From Amia ocellicauda (lineage: Eukaryota; Chordata; Actinopteri; Amiiformes; Amiidae), in assembly GCF_036373705.1 (NCBI RefSeq), contig NC_089863.1, forward strand, positions 6,299,357 to 6,363,356: 64,000 bases of DNA, given 5' to 3'. The notes below the pieces were generated by a model, which was not told the origin of the DNA, made no database searches, and worked only from the letters and a program-made list of their open reading frames with translations. Below, one piece after another: positions 1-11,850 of this stretch (position 1 is the first letter of the stretch; each line of letters begins with the position of its first letter). The translations under genes were made by a program, and so were the position numbers.

Positions 1-363
1 GTTAATGTGTGTGCACCGGCTTGTATCAGTGTATATGTTTGAGTGTGTGTGTGTTAGTTTGCATTTGTGTATCTTAGCTTTAGCGTATCTCTGTGAGTAT
101 TGTTTGAGGTTGTGTAGTGTGTAGTGGTGGTCAGTGTCTATTAGTTTCTCTGTGCATGCTTTGCAGCCTGTATGTATTAAAGTATTTCTGTATCATCGCT
201 GTGTGTGTTTGTGTTTCTTTTTAGATGCGTGTGTAAAAGTTTCTCTGCTAGTTTATCTATCTAGAAGTGCATGTTTATGTATCCGTGTATCTTTCTCTGC
301 CGTTAGTGACCAATGTGTGTGTGTGTGTGTGTGTGAAAGAGAGTGTGTTTTTCTGTGGCTGTG

Positions 364-423
<60 letters not shown>

Positions 424-714
424 CAGAAAGAGTGTGTGTTTCTCTGTGGCTGAAGTGTGGGGTGTGTGTCGCTTTCTTCTCTATGGCTGACTGTATGTCG
501 GTTTTTCTCTATGCTCTGTGTGTGTTTCCGTTTTTCCCCATGGCTGTGTGTGTGGGTTATTGTATGGCAGTGTGTGTCTGTCAGGTTTTCTCTGTGTCAC
601 TGTTTCTCTATGACTGTGTGTGTGTGGCACTGTTTTTCTAGCTGTGTGTTTGTGTCACTATTTCTCTATAGCTATGTGTGTATTACTCCATGTGTGTGTT
701 ACTCTGTGACTGTG

Positions 715-746
<32 letters not shown>

Positions 747-836
747 CCACTGCTTCTCTATAACTTTGTGTGTGTGTGTTTATCTACGCTCTGTGTATGT
801 GTGTGTTTCTCTATGACTGTGTGTGTGTTACTCCAT

Positions 837-875
<39 letters not shown>
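1..875. repeat. GT-rich degenerate minisatellite with embedded (GT)n and (GA)n runs
   Basis: Almost the whole segment is G/T-rich. It includes pure (GT)n at about 315-334, 364-386 and 838-872, and a (GA)n run at 386-420. Between about 440 and 840 a loose unit of roughly 35-45 bp recurs, built around TTTCTCTATGxCTGTGTGTGTG followed by CACTG or TTACTCC. Open frames through it in several phases encode only Cys/Val/Ser-rich or Arg/Glu low-complexity strings, so it is read as noncoding. Confidence 0.85.
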
Positions 876-879
<4 letters not shown>

Positions 880-2169
880 CAGAGCTAATTAAACACGCAG
901 AGCTCTCGCTATCTCCTCCTCCAGCGCGCCGGTGACGCACAAACCGGAGTGACTCACCGTCCTCCAGGGATCGTCACTGCTTCTGGTCTTTCTCTAAATA
1001 TAAACCCCCACACCAGCCATGCGGAATACCTAAACAGCACCGGCAGGCAGTGCACAGCACCGGTCCTGTACAGACGACCCCCCCAATTCATACTGTGATC
1101 TTATTGACTTTTACAGACCGGGAATATCTGTTTGAGCGTTGCACATACACGCAGGGGTTGTAAACAGTAGAGTACAGTAGTCAAATGTATTGTAATGCAG
1201 TCCGCTGCAGTGTAGCGCAGTGCAAGGTGGTGTACCGTGCAGTTCAGTACAGGGGGGTGTAGTATAACATCGTAGTAGGCCTATATAGTATATTCAAATG
1301 TGCGTAGTGTATAATTTTAATCCTCAATGATGGAAAGAGACACATAGACCCTGCATGGGCATGTGTCTGTGGCTCGTATAGGTGGGCCTGGGGTGGGGGT
1401 GCGATATGGACCGGAGTGTATAACTGGACAACAATGAGCTGCTGCTTTGTTATTCATATTAACCTGCATTACTGATAGTGCAGTGCATTGCATTACTGCT
1501 CAGTATTACATTCGCTCCACTGTACACGGTCCGTAAAGTGTGGGACGTATCTTCACGCAGCGCCAATTTTACGACAGTTGGATTGTATTCCTAGCGGGGT
1601 ATGTCTTGGCAGGGGGTAAGCGTGGTCTGGGAGGAAACGTCGCGTCTACGTCACGACACCGGGCCAACGTCGACTGGAAGAGGGACGAACGCCTCGCCGC
1701 ACACCACCGCACGACTGTGATCCTGGGAGAAGTAGTTACATTACAGTCCTCACCAGGGTTAAATGGTTCAGATGAAGTCTTAGAAATCTTCCTTATACAC
1801 CAAATTGTCTTTTTATTATTTTCTCTCACACACTTTTATTTTTAAAACGATTTCGTATAGATAAGAGCGCTGTATAGCCCGAGGCTGGTGTCACAGACAC
1901 AACACGGTGGATTTCAGGAGGGATCTACGCAGCTTACAGAGTTCATTTTGGGTAACCACACAGGGGTCCCCAGTCCTGGCCCTGGAGCCACCACACTGGA
2001 AGGGTTAATTTCCATGCAGAGCAAAAATGATCAAAATAAAGGAACAAAACCACAAATTGTTTCCATTTCTAAAAAAACAACAACAAATGGAGGAGAAATG
2101 GGAAAAACAGAAGAGCCATCGGCTCTAGGGAGACGCATCTCGATTCATTCAGAAAGGCTGCACAGAGAC
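876..2169. other. Noncoding stretch, nothing recognised
   Basis: This is unique-looking sequence without a convincing exon. About 1,150-1,260 has a short CAGTGTAGTGCAGT-like low-complexity patch. An open frame at 1,540-1,845 has no recognisable domain and no splice context. Confidence 0.6.
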
Positions 2170-2178
2170 AGACAGACA

Positions 2179-2212
<34 letters not shown>

Positions 2213-2340
2213 AAGACATTCATAGACATAGAGACAGACACACAGACACCCACACACATAGACAGACTCACACAGACACAAAGAGACACATACACACACA
2301 CAGGTACACACTCACATATAGACATACACACACAGCGCAA
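2170..2340. repeat. (CA)n and ACAG-type compound microsatellite
   Basis: A pure CA run near 2,178-2,212 is followed by ACAGAC/ACACAT variants up to about 2,335. Confidence 0.9.
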
Positions 2341-2634
2341 AACCCCACAAACGTATACGGCCACCTCTACAATACACCCAAGTGGCGATTAAAATAACTC
2401 TCGTTATAAATAGCACGCCTTCGTGTCCCGGAGGGGGGGTTCCAGCGGCCACTCCACAATCTCAAGCATTTGCTGAATTGGTTTATTGTTGGCGGGCGGA
2501 GATGAACTTTTAGTGATGCTTCAGTTTGGACAGGAAATGCTACGACCACTGAGCCGAAAATACATATATGTATGTGTCTGCAATTAACTGTATATTTTTG
2601 TATGCACTTATGTTATTTTGAACTGTGCATAATA

Positions 2635-2635
<1 letters not shown>

Positions 2636-2667
<32 letters not shown>
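2636..2667. repeat. (GT)16 microsatellite
   Basis: Uninterrupted GT dinucleotide run of about 32 bp. Confidence 0.95.
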
Positions 2668-2668
<1 letters not shown>

Positions 2669-2760
2669 ACACATACATATGGATACACAGTATATGCTGT
2701 AGCAGACAAACACACTGGGCTCTTTCATTGTCCAAATTTATTATCGGGACAAAATCGTTG

Positions 2761-2974
2761 GTCCTGGAGCACCCCCAACCCTGCAATTTTTTGTTACAAC
2801 GCGCTCTCAATTATTTAATTGAACACTTGTATGAGTAACGAATGATCTTATTACGGAACCAACTTTTAATCAGTTACACGATTTAAGGAAATTATTACTT
2901 CAATTAAGGGTTCAATTAAGTAATTGATAGCTCGGTTGGAACAAAAACCATCAGGGTAGGGGGTCCTCCAGGAC
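2761..2974. mobile_element. Short inverted-repeat element (MITE-like)
   Basis: The left end (GTCCTGGAGCACCCCCAACC, then CTGCAATTTTTTGTT) and the reverse complement of the right end (GTCCTGGAGGACCCCCTACC, then CTGATGGTTTTTGTT) match over about 35 bp. An AT-rich core of TTAATTGAA-type sequence lies between them. This same CCAGGACC-type family recurs in the window (compare 35,857-36,133 and a half copy near 63,800-63,870). Read as a nonautonomous dispersed repeat; the superfamily is not assigned. Confidence 0.55.
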
Positions 2975-3354
2975 CAGGGTGGAGAACCACTGACTAGGCT
3001 GGGGGACACAAGCACTCTTCCCCCTTTGCCCCGGTGTTGCGTCTTTAGAAACACACAGCCATCACAGATCACTCGTATCTATAGCTCCTGTGATGGCTCT
3101 CCACGGTGTCCAGAAAGGGGAAGCTCTCGACGGGCCCGTGAATACTGCAGTGTTTGGGAGACGGGAATCATAAAACCAGAGCATCGCCTGTGTTTATTCC
3201 TGTCGCTTCTTGTATTATTAGGCATCATGTAGTCGTGATGGTTTGTTAATGGAGACCAATTAGTCTGAGTCAGGCTGCAGTGGAGGAGAAACTGAACGGG
3301 AAAAGCAAAGGGTCTTCAGCTTCTAATTTATTAGGCCTATTACTATTAATAATA

Positions 3355-3420
3355 AGGTATTATTATTATTATTATTAGTAGTAGTAGTAGTAATAGTAGT
3401 AGTAGTAGTAGTAGCATTAG
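3355..3420. repeat. (ATT)n/(AGT)n trinucleotide repeat
   Basis: Tandem ATT followed by AGT triplets with a few interruptions. Confidence 0.9.
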
Positions 3421-4786
3421 CAGTAGTTAATTATTGTTATTTTTACTATTAATATCTGTATCAGACCAGGGTTTGATTGCAATTGTAATTGTATAATTGG
3501 TAACACTTTACATTAAGGGAAAATTACCGAAGTCAGAAGAAGTGCATCAGATATTCATACGCTTGGAGTATTCATACATCAATTTAGATGAATGGTGCCC
3601 ATTATTGTAAAGTGTGACCGTGTTATTTGCAATTCATTACAATGACACTGTAATCACAGCTGCAATTTGTTTCTGAATCTTACCACACCTGTGCATTTGT
3701 AAATGTACACTGCGCACAATTTATTTAAATAACCGGTTAGTTCAATTACACGGCTATTTCCTGTTTTGTTTGTTTGAACAGGGGAGAGTGCCTGGATTAT
3801 TGTTTGATTGTTTATTTAATAGGAAACAGAGCAAAAATATTTTATATTCTAGTATACCTGTATTCACAATAGCAATATTGCATTTGCAAAAGTTACTTTC
3901 AACGTGTAATACTGCCGTCATTGCAATAGAAATAGCATTGATTCCAGTTGTATGCGAGTGTTTCTATTGAAAATCGCTGTAAAATAACCTTATAAACTGA
4001 CTTGCATATAATGGGACATCAAATATTTTAAAATAAATAAAGACACGGCAGAAAGATGTCAGTAAAACAGACTGTGTATAAGAAGTATATCTCCTGTCAT
4101 ATTTAAATGTCGGGCATGTGTTAGCGGGGTAGGTTTACGGCACGCTGAATACAATGCTAATGAAAGTTGGCACCGCGCGTACAGTTTAAATTGCGGTGGG
4201 TGAGTCATGTGTCATTCATTTTGCGGGTCATTGGGACGTGTATCCTTATTAGGAAAAATAAATACATGTGAGAATGGGTGCACAACACAGTCAGAACACG
4301 ACACAGCACAGTCACTCAAAGACGGAGACCACATTTAAACAGCTTTTTGCGACACAGTTTTCCTATAGGGAAGTATCAAAATCTCAGCATATATATAGGC
4401 TATATTGACCAATTACTTGTTTTCTTGTTTCTTTTTTGTTATGACAACAAATCTGCTTAAAATGGTCTCTCATTCATCTTTCTCTGCCTGCTAGTATTCT
4501 TTCTTTCTTTTTCCATAATTATCATCTTTATCGTCATCATCATCAAATACATATATGACGTAGCCATTGCCAACAGACCAAACTACACGTTTTCTAACAA
4601 CAGGTGCAGTTGAGCATTGTAAAAGTCAGCACCCGCTTATGTGTGTCTTCTCTCTCTCCCTCTCTCCTTCTGATCTGTACAGTGAAATGTGTGTATGTAG
4701 CCTATGTATGATCACGGTTAAATCACTTTAGATTAAAAAACAGCAACAACAGATTTGTCTTTGTTCCCACTCTCTCTCACCCACCG

Positions 4787-4788
<2 letters not shown>
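3421..4788. other. AT-rich noncoding stretch
   Basis: No exon, RNA gene or recognisable transposon was seen. The short open frames here are AT-rich chance frames. Confidence 0.6.

Positions 4789-4789
<1 letters not shown>

Positions 4790-4842
<53 letters not shown>
4790..4842. repeat. (CT)n microsatellite
   Basis: About 53 bp of near-perfect CT dinucleotide. Confidence 0.95.
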
Positions 4843-4846
<4 letters not shown>

Positions 4847-5588
4847 TCCTTGTATTTGACAGGTTAATTTCTATCTGGGAACCATATTGTGAAATAGCAT
4901 CAGCATAAATACGCAAATACCCTAATAAATAAATACATAAATAAGGACACTCACGAGGCTATATACAATGTCTACCCAGCGTTGCCTCTCGGTGATCGAT
5001 TGAGCCGTTTTTAATGGAAGTGTCACAACTGCCTCGAATTGCACATCAAATGGGCCGAGGAAAAGGCATGCAGAAAAGTTTTTAAACTCGTATACAACGC
5101 CGTCTATTTCCACTTTCTGGGCGTATTCCGGCCAGTTAGAGTCGCTTAAATCTTACACAACGACCAACATCATAATGCTACACAGCCCAAGGACACGTCG
5201 AGGTAGCGGAAAGGGTTAATGTTGAAACAAGGAAGACATTTTAATCTTTGATTTTATTTTATTTTTTGAAGGATGTTTTGGATATAGTCATATTTGTATT
5301 TGCAAAATCTTCAGCTTTAGTCCTCCAGAGCCCCCATTTCGTGGGACCAATTGAGCCCTTTTCTGCTTTTAATTGAGTAACCAATGAGAGCCCGTTTGAA
5401 AGGAGCCCCTCTCTGTCTCTCCGTTAGCCCTGAATTGATGATTGTTGGCATTTTATTGGCATTTGTTTTTTGTGTGGTTTGTTCCCCTGATTTCGCCGCC
5501 TATTTGCGTCTTTGCACTTATTGGTGTATTTGGTTGACTTAGTGAAAGTTTAAAAGGTTAAAAAGGGCAGTCTACCCCCTCCCTCCCT

Positions 5589-5620
<32 letters not shown>

Positions 5621-5781
5621 CTCCCCCTTCTTTTCTCGCTATTGTAGCCCCCCTCTCTCTGTCTCTCTTAATTCAATTCAATTCAATTCAACAGCTTATC
5701 TTTATCTACTTGCTATTGTGTACTGAGGGGTGGGCGGGAGCGGCATGATTTCCTGTCTATTCTGTCCTTCAATGTATTATA
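4843..5781. other. Noncoding stretch with short CT and AATTC runs
   Basis: Contains a (CT)n run at about 5,593-5,618 and a short (AATTC)n run near 5,670-5,692. The remainder is unique AT-rich sequence with no exon signal. Confidence 0.6.
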
Positions 5782-7002
5782 CACTCACCTAAAGGATTAT
5801 TAGGAACACCATACTAATACTGTGTTTGACCCCCTTTCGCCTTCAGAACTGCCTTAATTCTACGTGGCATTGATTCAACAAGGTGCTGAAAGCATTTTTT
5901 ACAAATGTTGGCCCATATTGATAGGATAGCATCTTGCAGTTGATGGAGATTTGTGGGATGCACATCCAGGGCACGAAGCTCCCGTTCCACCACATCCCAA
6001 AGATGCTCTATTGGGTTGAGATCTGGTGACTGTGGGGGCCAGTTTAGTACAGTGAACTCATTGTCATGTTCAAGAAACCAATTTGAAATGATTCGACCTT
6101 TGTGACATGGTGCATTATCCTGCTGGAAGTAGCCATCAGAGGATGGGTACATGGTGGTCATAAAGGGATGGACATGGTCAGAAACAATGCTCAGGTAGGC
6201 CGTGGCATTTAAACGATGCCCAATTGGCACTAAGGGGCCTAAAGTGTGCCAAGAAAACATCCCCCACACCATTACACCACCACCACCAGCCTGCACAGTG
6301 GTAACAAGGCATGATGGATCCATGTTCTCATTCTGTTTACGCCAAATTATGACTCTACCATCTGAATGTCTCAACAGAAATCGAGACTCATCAGACCAGG
6401 CAATCTTTTTCCAGTCTTCAGCTGTCCAATTTTGGTGAGCTTGTGCAAATTGTAGCCTCTTTTTCGTATTTGTAGTGGAGATGAGTGGTACCCAGTGGGG
6501 TCTTCTGCTGTTGTAGCCCATCCGCCTCAAGGTTGTACGTGTTGTGGCTTCACAAATGCTTTGCTGCATACCTCGGTTGTAATGAGTGGTTATTTCAGTC
6601 AAAGTTGCTCTTCTATCAGCTTGAATCAGTCGGCCCATTCTCCTCTGACCTCTAGCATCAACAAGGCATTTTCGCCCACAGGACTGCCGCATACTGGATG
6701 TTTTTTCCTTTTCACACCATTCTTTGTAAACCCTAGAAATGGTTGTGCGTGAAAATCCCAGTAACTGAGCAGATTGTGAAATACTCAGACCGGCCCGTCT
6801 GGCACCAACAACCATGCCACGCTCAAAATTGCTTAAATCACCTTTCTTTCCCATTCAGACATTCAGTTTGGAGTTCAGGAGATTGTCTTGACCAGGACCA
6901 CACCCCTAAATGCATTGAAGCAACTGCCATGTGATTGGTTGGTTAGATAATTGCATTAATGAGAAATTGAACAGGTGTTCCTAATAATCCTTTAGGTGAG
7001 TG
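5782..7002 (-). mobile_element. Tc1/mariner (DD36E, Incomer-like) transposon, structurally complete
   Basis: The element is bounded by identical 29 bp terminal inverted repeats (5,782-5,810 and 6,974-7,002, beginning CACTCACCTAAAGGATTA) and flanked on both sides by TA, the Tc1/mariner target duplication. It is about 1.22 kb long and carries one uninterrupted transposase frame on the minus strand. The 36-residue spacing between the second Asp and the Glu of the catalytic triad places it with DD36E elements (described in the literature as Incomer) and not with classical DD34E Tc1. Perfect repeats and an open frame suggest a recent insertion. Confidence 0.93.
5814..6854 (-). CDS. Tc1/mariner-type transposase, intact (346 aa)
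   Basis: This is a DNA cut-and-paste transposase acting in the nucleus on its own terminal repeats. The N-terminal third holds the paired helix-turn-helix DNA-binding region (DLSNFERGMVVGARRAGLS near residues 6-24). The catalytic core shows WSDESRF (first Asp), YFQQDNAPCH (second Asp) and [12 protein letters not shown] (Glu), with 36 residues between the second Asp and the Glu. The frame starts at an ATG and stops four bases from the left inverted repeat. Its length is typical of Tc1-like transposases (about 340 aa) and no stop or frameshift interrupts it, so the copy may still encode active protein. Activity is inferred only from intactness. Confidence 0.92.
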   Translation of the reverse strand: MGKKGDLSNFERGMVVGARRAGLSISQSAQLLGFSRTTISRVYKEWCEKEKTSSMRQSCGRKCLVDARGQRRMGRLIQADRRATLTEITTHYNRGMQQSICEATTRTTLRRMGYNSRRPHWVPLISTTNTKKRLQFAQAHQNWTAEDWKKIAWSDESRFLLRHSDGRVIIWRKQNENMDPSCLVTTVQAGGGGVMVWGMFSWHTLGPLVPIGHRLNATAYLSIVSDHVHPFMTTMYPSSDGYFQQDNAPCHKGRIISNWFLEHDNEFTVLNWPPQSPDLNPIEHLWDVVERELRALDVHPTNLHQLQDAILSIWANICKKCFQHLVESMPRRIKAVLKAKGGQTQY

Positions 7003-7144
7003 TATATAGATATTCATTTTTTTACGTTGTATTGGCAGGTTACTTACACTTATCTTTTGAAAAGTACCTGCGCTTTCGCACTGTGAATTGCTAGTTACTG
7101 TTGCTAAATATATTTGATGGGTTCAATAAAAAGTGCTTTGCAAA

Positions 7145-8110
7145 ACTCAACTCTCTCTGTCTGACTCTGCTATTAAGTCTGTCTTTCATTCATTCTCTCC
7201 TTCTTTCTGTGAATCCCTCCTCTCCTTATCAGTCTCACTTCTCTTTCACCTTTGTTTTTTTACTTCATTATCTCTGTCACAGAGCATCCCACCCCCCCAG
7301 TAGCTTCTCCATTCCTCTCTCTCCCGCTCTCCCTATGACCAGTTGTGCGGTGCGTCTGTGCAAGCAGCCGCCTCCTGTACTCCGGCGCACCGCATTGATT
7401 TTCTCTGCCAAATTACACTTCAGCTTTAATTTATCACATCCGCTCCGCTCTCTCTCTCGCTGACTGTCGCACCGTGAGCACCTCTCATATCTGCCATCTA
7501 CTCCGGCTCATTACACCCCCCCCCCCCAACACAAAATATGTAAAAACGCACAGACTCGGCCCGTCGCTCACTCTCTCTCACGCTTCCATGCCCCTCTCCT
7601 TCACCCCTATACCCCCTCCTGCCTCCACATGTCCTCCCTTGCCTTTTCCTGGCCGGTGCTTTTTCTCTCTCTCTCTTCACCTCGACTGTTTTGAATTAAT
7701 GTCCTGTCTGTCTTTTCTGTTTCTTCCCCTCCATGACTCTTGAACTCCTCCTCCTCTCATTCCCTCTCTCTGTGCCCCACTCCTCCTCTCCCCTCCTTTT
7801 GCCCCTCTCTTCTCCCTCCCTCCGCCCTCACCCTTCCTTCCCTCCCGCTCTCTCCTTCTGTCCCTCTCTTCTTCCTCCCTCTGCCCTACTGCCCCCTCCT
7901 TCTCCCCTCAATCTCCCTCTCCCTCTCTCCTCCTGTCATTCCCTCTCTCTGTGCCCCACTCCTCCTCTCCACTCCTTTCTACCCCTCTCCCTGCCTTTCC
8001 CCGTTCTCTCTCTCCTTCTGCCACTCTCCTTTTGCTCCCTCTGTCCCCCTGCCCCTCTCCCCCAATCACCCCCTATCTCTCCTTCTCCTGCTGCCCCCCC
8101 CCCCCACTCC
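7145..8110. repeat. Long polypyrimidine (C/T) tract
   Basis: Nearly 1 kb of strongly C/T-biased plus strand, most extreme at about 7,730-8,105 (CTCTCCCTC-type phrases, with poly-C runs near 7,517 and 8,095). Overlapping frames encode Ser/Pro/Leu low complexity and are not genes. Confidence 0.85.
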
Positions 8111-8119
8111 CTGGCTCAC

Positions 8120-8390
8120 TCAATAATTCCGTGTTCAGTTCCGATTGACTTATCAACACCGGCCGGGCGTCGCAAGATAACGGCTTTCCATCGTCATTAA
8201 AGGAAGCGCCGGTGCTTTGTGCATAAGCTGCGTGCTGCGTGTTAATTGAAAAAAACCCATCGTTAATTAGCTCCGTGCAAGCCAGCGCTTCCGTCGCAGA
8301 AAATACTACAAAAACTACAACAGTTACAACTACTACAACTACTACATGTTACCTGTAGGCTACCACCGAAAATACTATTAAAAATACAAG
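8120..8390. other. Unique noncoding segment, candidate conserved element
   Basis: Between two low-complexity blocks lies balanced-composition sequence with TAAT/ATTA-type motifs (GTTAATTGAA, CGTTAATTAGCTCC) and no open frame. It looks like a possible regulatory element, but this cannot be shown without cross-species alignment. Confidence 0.3.
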
Positions 8391-8394
8391 TTAC

Positions 8395-8430
8395 CACCAC
8401 TACTACTACTACTATTACTACTACTACTAC

Positions 8431-8506
<76 letters not shown>
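8395..8506. repeat. (ACT)n then (AAT)n trinucleotide array
   Basis: Tandem ACT triplets switch to AAT triplets near 8,466. Confidence 0.92.
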
Positions 8507-8592
8507 TGTATTAATAATAATAGTCTTATCTATCGCAACAGACACACTCACGCAAGCAGACGCAGATAGAAACGGTATATACTAACGTAAAT

Positions 8593-8616
8593 CACACACA
8601 CACACACACACACACA
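8593..8616. repeat. (CA)n microsatellite
   Basis: About 24 bp of CA dinucleotide. Confidence 0.9.
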
Positions 8617-9325
8617 AAGCGGATCAGACAGTAAGCGCTGTCTTTGGGATTATGCTTAGTGAGAGATGAGTCACGCCCGCAATTACCCCGTTTAAAACGC
8701 GGTTAAAATTGCTTCCTTTCCACGCGGGTGCCGGGCCAGATAACCGATAACAATTTCCATTTTTGAAGGATTTTTTTTTTTGGGGGGGGGGGGCGATTAC
8801 TTATTTTTCGTATTTCTTTACTTTGATCTCGCCTGCTGTCGGCAAAAAATATAATACACAAATAAATAACACAATGGAAGGAGGGACCGTCGGTTTGATC
8901 GATTGGAACGCCTTGTGTGAAATAATTGAAGCGTCGAAGCCAATAATTAAGTGCGCAGTATGAGCCTTTATAGCCTGCCTGTGACTGTTTTATCGACGTC
9001 TATGTTGTTCATTTGTATATATATATGATCATCAACCCTGTCCTGTTTGTGATTTTGTATTATCCCGTTACAGAGTTCTGTCTTTAATTTAACTAACGGG
9101 TTTGATTAAACCTTTTTCATTTCTTATTGTCCCCTTTAGACTTCAGACTGTTCCTTAATAACAGATGTAAAAGTGACTGAAAATCACGTATGTTTTGAAC
9201 TGAAAGCAATTAAAACGTGCAGTTCAATTATAAGGTCAAACGCATCGCACTGTCTGGTGAGGCAGGAGGTGCAGGGTTAATATTCATGTTTGTTTCATGT
9301 TCAAGTGTTCAAAACTCGACTCTCT

Positions 9326-9537
9326 CCAGGACCAGGGCTGGAGACCCTCCTGGATTGGACTGGACTGTGTCTCTGCAGGACCAGGGCTGGAGACCCTCCT
9401 GGATTGGACTGGACAGTGTCTCTGCAGGACCAGGACTGAGACCCTCCTGGACTGGACTGTGTCTCTGTAGGACAAGGGCTGGAGACCCTCCTGGACTGGA
9501 CTGTGTCTCTGCAGGACCAGGGCTGGACTGCTTTACT
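9326..9537. repeat. Minisatellite, about 50 bp unit, four to five copies
   Basis: The unit reads approximately GGACCAGGGCTGGAGACCCTC, then CTGGATTGGACTGGACTGTGTCTCTGCA. It is repeated with small deletions (TTGGACTGGAC shortened to CTGGAC in later copies). Related single units occur near 10,210-10,250 (reverse) and 32,875-32,945, so the unit derives from, or has been spread as, a dispersed repeat. Confidence 0.85.
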
Positions 9538-9538
<1 letters not shown>

Positions 9539-9596
<58 letters not shown>

Positions 9597-9597
9597 T
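9539..9597. repeat. (ATA)n trinucleotide repeat
   Basis: About 19 tandem ATA triplets immediately follow the minisatellite. Confidence 0.95.
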
Positions 9598-11850
9598 CAG
9601 GAACATCCGACAGAAAAGGTCCATTTGATAACTGAGTCAGGAAACGTGTCTATCCTCTGCCGAGTCTGTAAATTCGTTTGCCCCGAGACTAATCAGATCA
9701 GCGTCGCCGTAATTGCGCTGGAGCGAGACTAAAATGCCATACGTCACGCCGCGCAGCAGAGGCCTGCAAGAGGTCGCGAGTGGGGCTGCGGACTGAGGTC
9801 TGCGCCTGCGTGTGCGTGCGGGGGGACATGTGTCTCTGTCTGGTGGGCAATGCTCTTCATCTCTCCTCCCGATTGGTAACAGCATGGCGGATGATCATAT
9901 TCATAGGGATAATAATCACCATAATAATAAACCACCCCGTCAGTGTGCCTATAAGCAGAAATGATCCATACCCACAAGGCAGGCTGAGTGGAAATTGATG
10001 CCTATACCCCTCGGCAGTCACTCTGTAACAACTGCAACATCGATCTGCTTTAGATTTTGATTACACTCGTGGAAGCGTTCCCGTTGTCCCGATGTGCTGT
10101 TGTATGAAGGATAACGGCTGACTGATTGATCGAGGGCTCTGGCTGGAGGATGGAAAGGGGGAGGTCATAATACACCTTGATGAAGGATCCTTGATCGACA
10201 TATTGGTCTCTGGGGGCTACAGTCCAGTCCAGTCCGGCAGGGTCCTCCTCCTGCAAATTAATAATAATATAAAGTTGTTTTGAACTCATTGGCTGTAAGA
10301 GTCTAGAGTCTAGAGCAAAGCACAGGGATCCGGGGAGAGACTTCCTGCACGGTGCCTGTCGATATGGCGGGCCAGCATTTGCCGGATTCCTGCTGCAGTT
10401 GTTAAGTGTGTGGGCGTCGGTGATGACTACAGACAGCGGAATCATACTCCAGCAACTTTAACTGAATTACCGACTTCACTCACTCACTCACTTATTCATC
10501 CCTCCATGTATCCGATATATTCCGCTTTGTGACGGTTCATACACATACTTACAGACTAAATGCAACGTCACTGCTCTGTGCAGCCGTACGTCTAGTAGTA
10601 GTGCTATTACACAGCAATCTTTCTGTCTATCGCTGAAAACACCTATACTAAATGTTCCTGATGCACCTTGTACGTTTTCACGAAATATCACTTCTACGTA
10701 TGCTAAGAATATTATTATTAAATAGTGATATCATTTAGAAACATGAACACCTGACTGAATATCCAGTTACGTTCCTTTATCGTTATTGGTATTGCTATTG
10801 TTATTGTTAATGTTATTGTTATAAGGACCCCAGTATTTAAACAGATGTCAAAATGCGAAATAAAAAAACATGCAACACTGCAGTGCTTTCCATAGTTGTC
10901 GGTCTAAGTGAGCAAAAGGAACAAACAATAGAAATTACATTATGTTTTCACAGAACCTTCACGACGCAGCCACAATAATGGCATTATCTTACACGCAGGC
11001 TGTCACTCGGGATAATGGCGTGTTTTGGAAACCCAGCAGAAAGAGGGAAGACAAGAAACAGAGGGAAGAACACAAGACACCCGGCGCTGGGCTCGCCCCC
11101 GCGCCTGGCACAGCGCTGAGATGCTGGGGGTTGGCTGTGTGGGCGAGGAAACGCAAAATATTTGGGAAACTACCGGCGCTTATTGGAGTTGTCTTAAGCC
11201 GGGCGCCCACGTCGATCCCGCCGAGCGAGAGAAGGGGAATACCGCCTTTGATGGAGTTATTGGCTCATTAAGACACACCGCCGCAGCCTGCTTGTGTGTC
11301 GGCGGGGTGGCGGTGAGGGGAGCAGGGAGAGGAAGGGAGGGGAGAAGAGGGGGGATCCCGCAGTTTGTGCTGCAGTGTATTTACCGGTATCCTGCTGTAA
11401 CTGAACTACTGGGGGGTCCCTGGAAAGTGTGGGTGTATTGGAAGGGTGTGTGTGTGTGTCCAACTTTATTCACATTTACCCTGGTAAATTGATCTAGCCC
11501 ATATGGGTCTATGGTTAACTTTGCATGACGAAAGAGGTGGCATAGCCCGGGGGCCAAAGGGATCTCCGATGCATGTCTAACCTGGTACATTTACCATGGG
11601 ATTTTTGGTGGCTCTGCCGTGGCTGTGCCCCAATGCTTTCCTATGGTTTAACACCGCCACTGTGCCATGAATAAACCTTGTGCTGCCTCAGACACACAGA
11701 TCCTGGGGTATTGTGTTCATAGGCCAGGGCAGTAACATACAGTAAAGACATGAGCCCAGAGGACACCACTGTCACACTGGGATACAGCCACAAAGAAACA
11801 GTGTTGAAGGAGCACAGAGTCTATGGGAAGGGGACCAGGCTGAATATATA
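9598..11850. other. Noncoding stretch, nothing recognised
   Basis: Mixed unique sequence. No exon with matching splice sites and protein similarity was seen. The open frames at 10,942-11,492 overlap in different phases and resemble no family. Confidence 0.55.

Noticed and set aside
134..940. Several overlapping open frames rich in Cys, Val or Arg-Glu
   Set aside because: They are translations of GT, CA and GA repeats in different phases; no codon structure or splice context.
7733..8200. Ser/Pro/Leu-rich open frames
   Set aside because: They arise from the polypyrimidine tract and are open in several phases at once.
9326..9537. Regular repeats resembling a CRISPR array
   Set aside because: Units are contiguous with no unique spacers, and the genome is eukaryotic; it is a minisatellite.
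10942..11492. Two overlapping frames of 109 and 155 codons
   Set aside because: Different phases of the same GC-rich segment, no known domain, and no matching splice sites or polyadenylation context.
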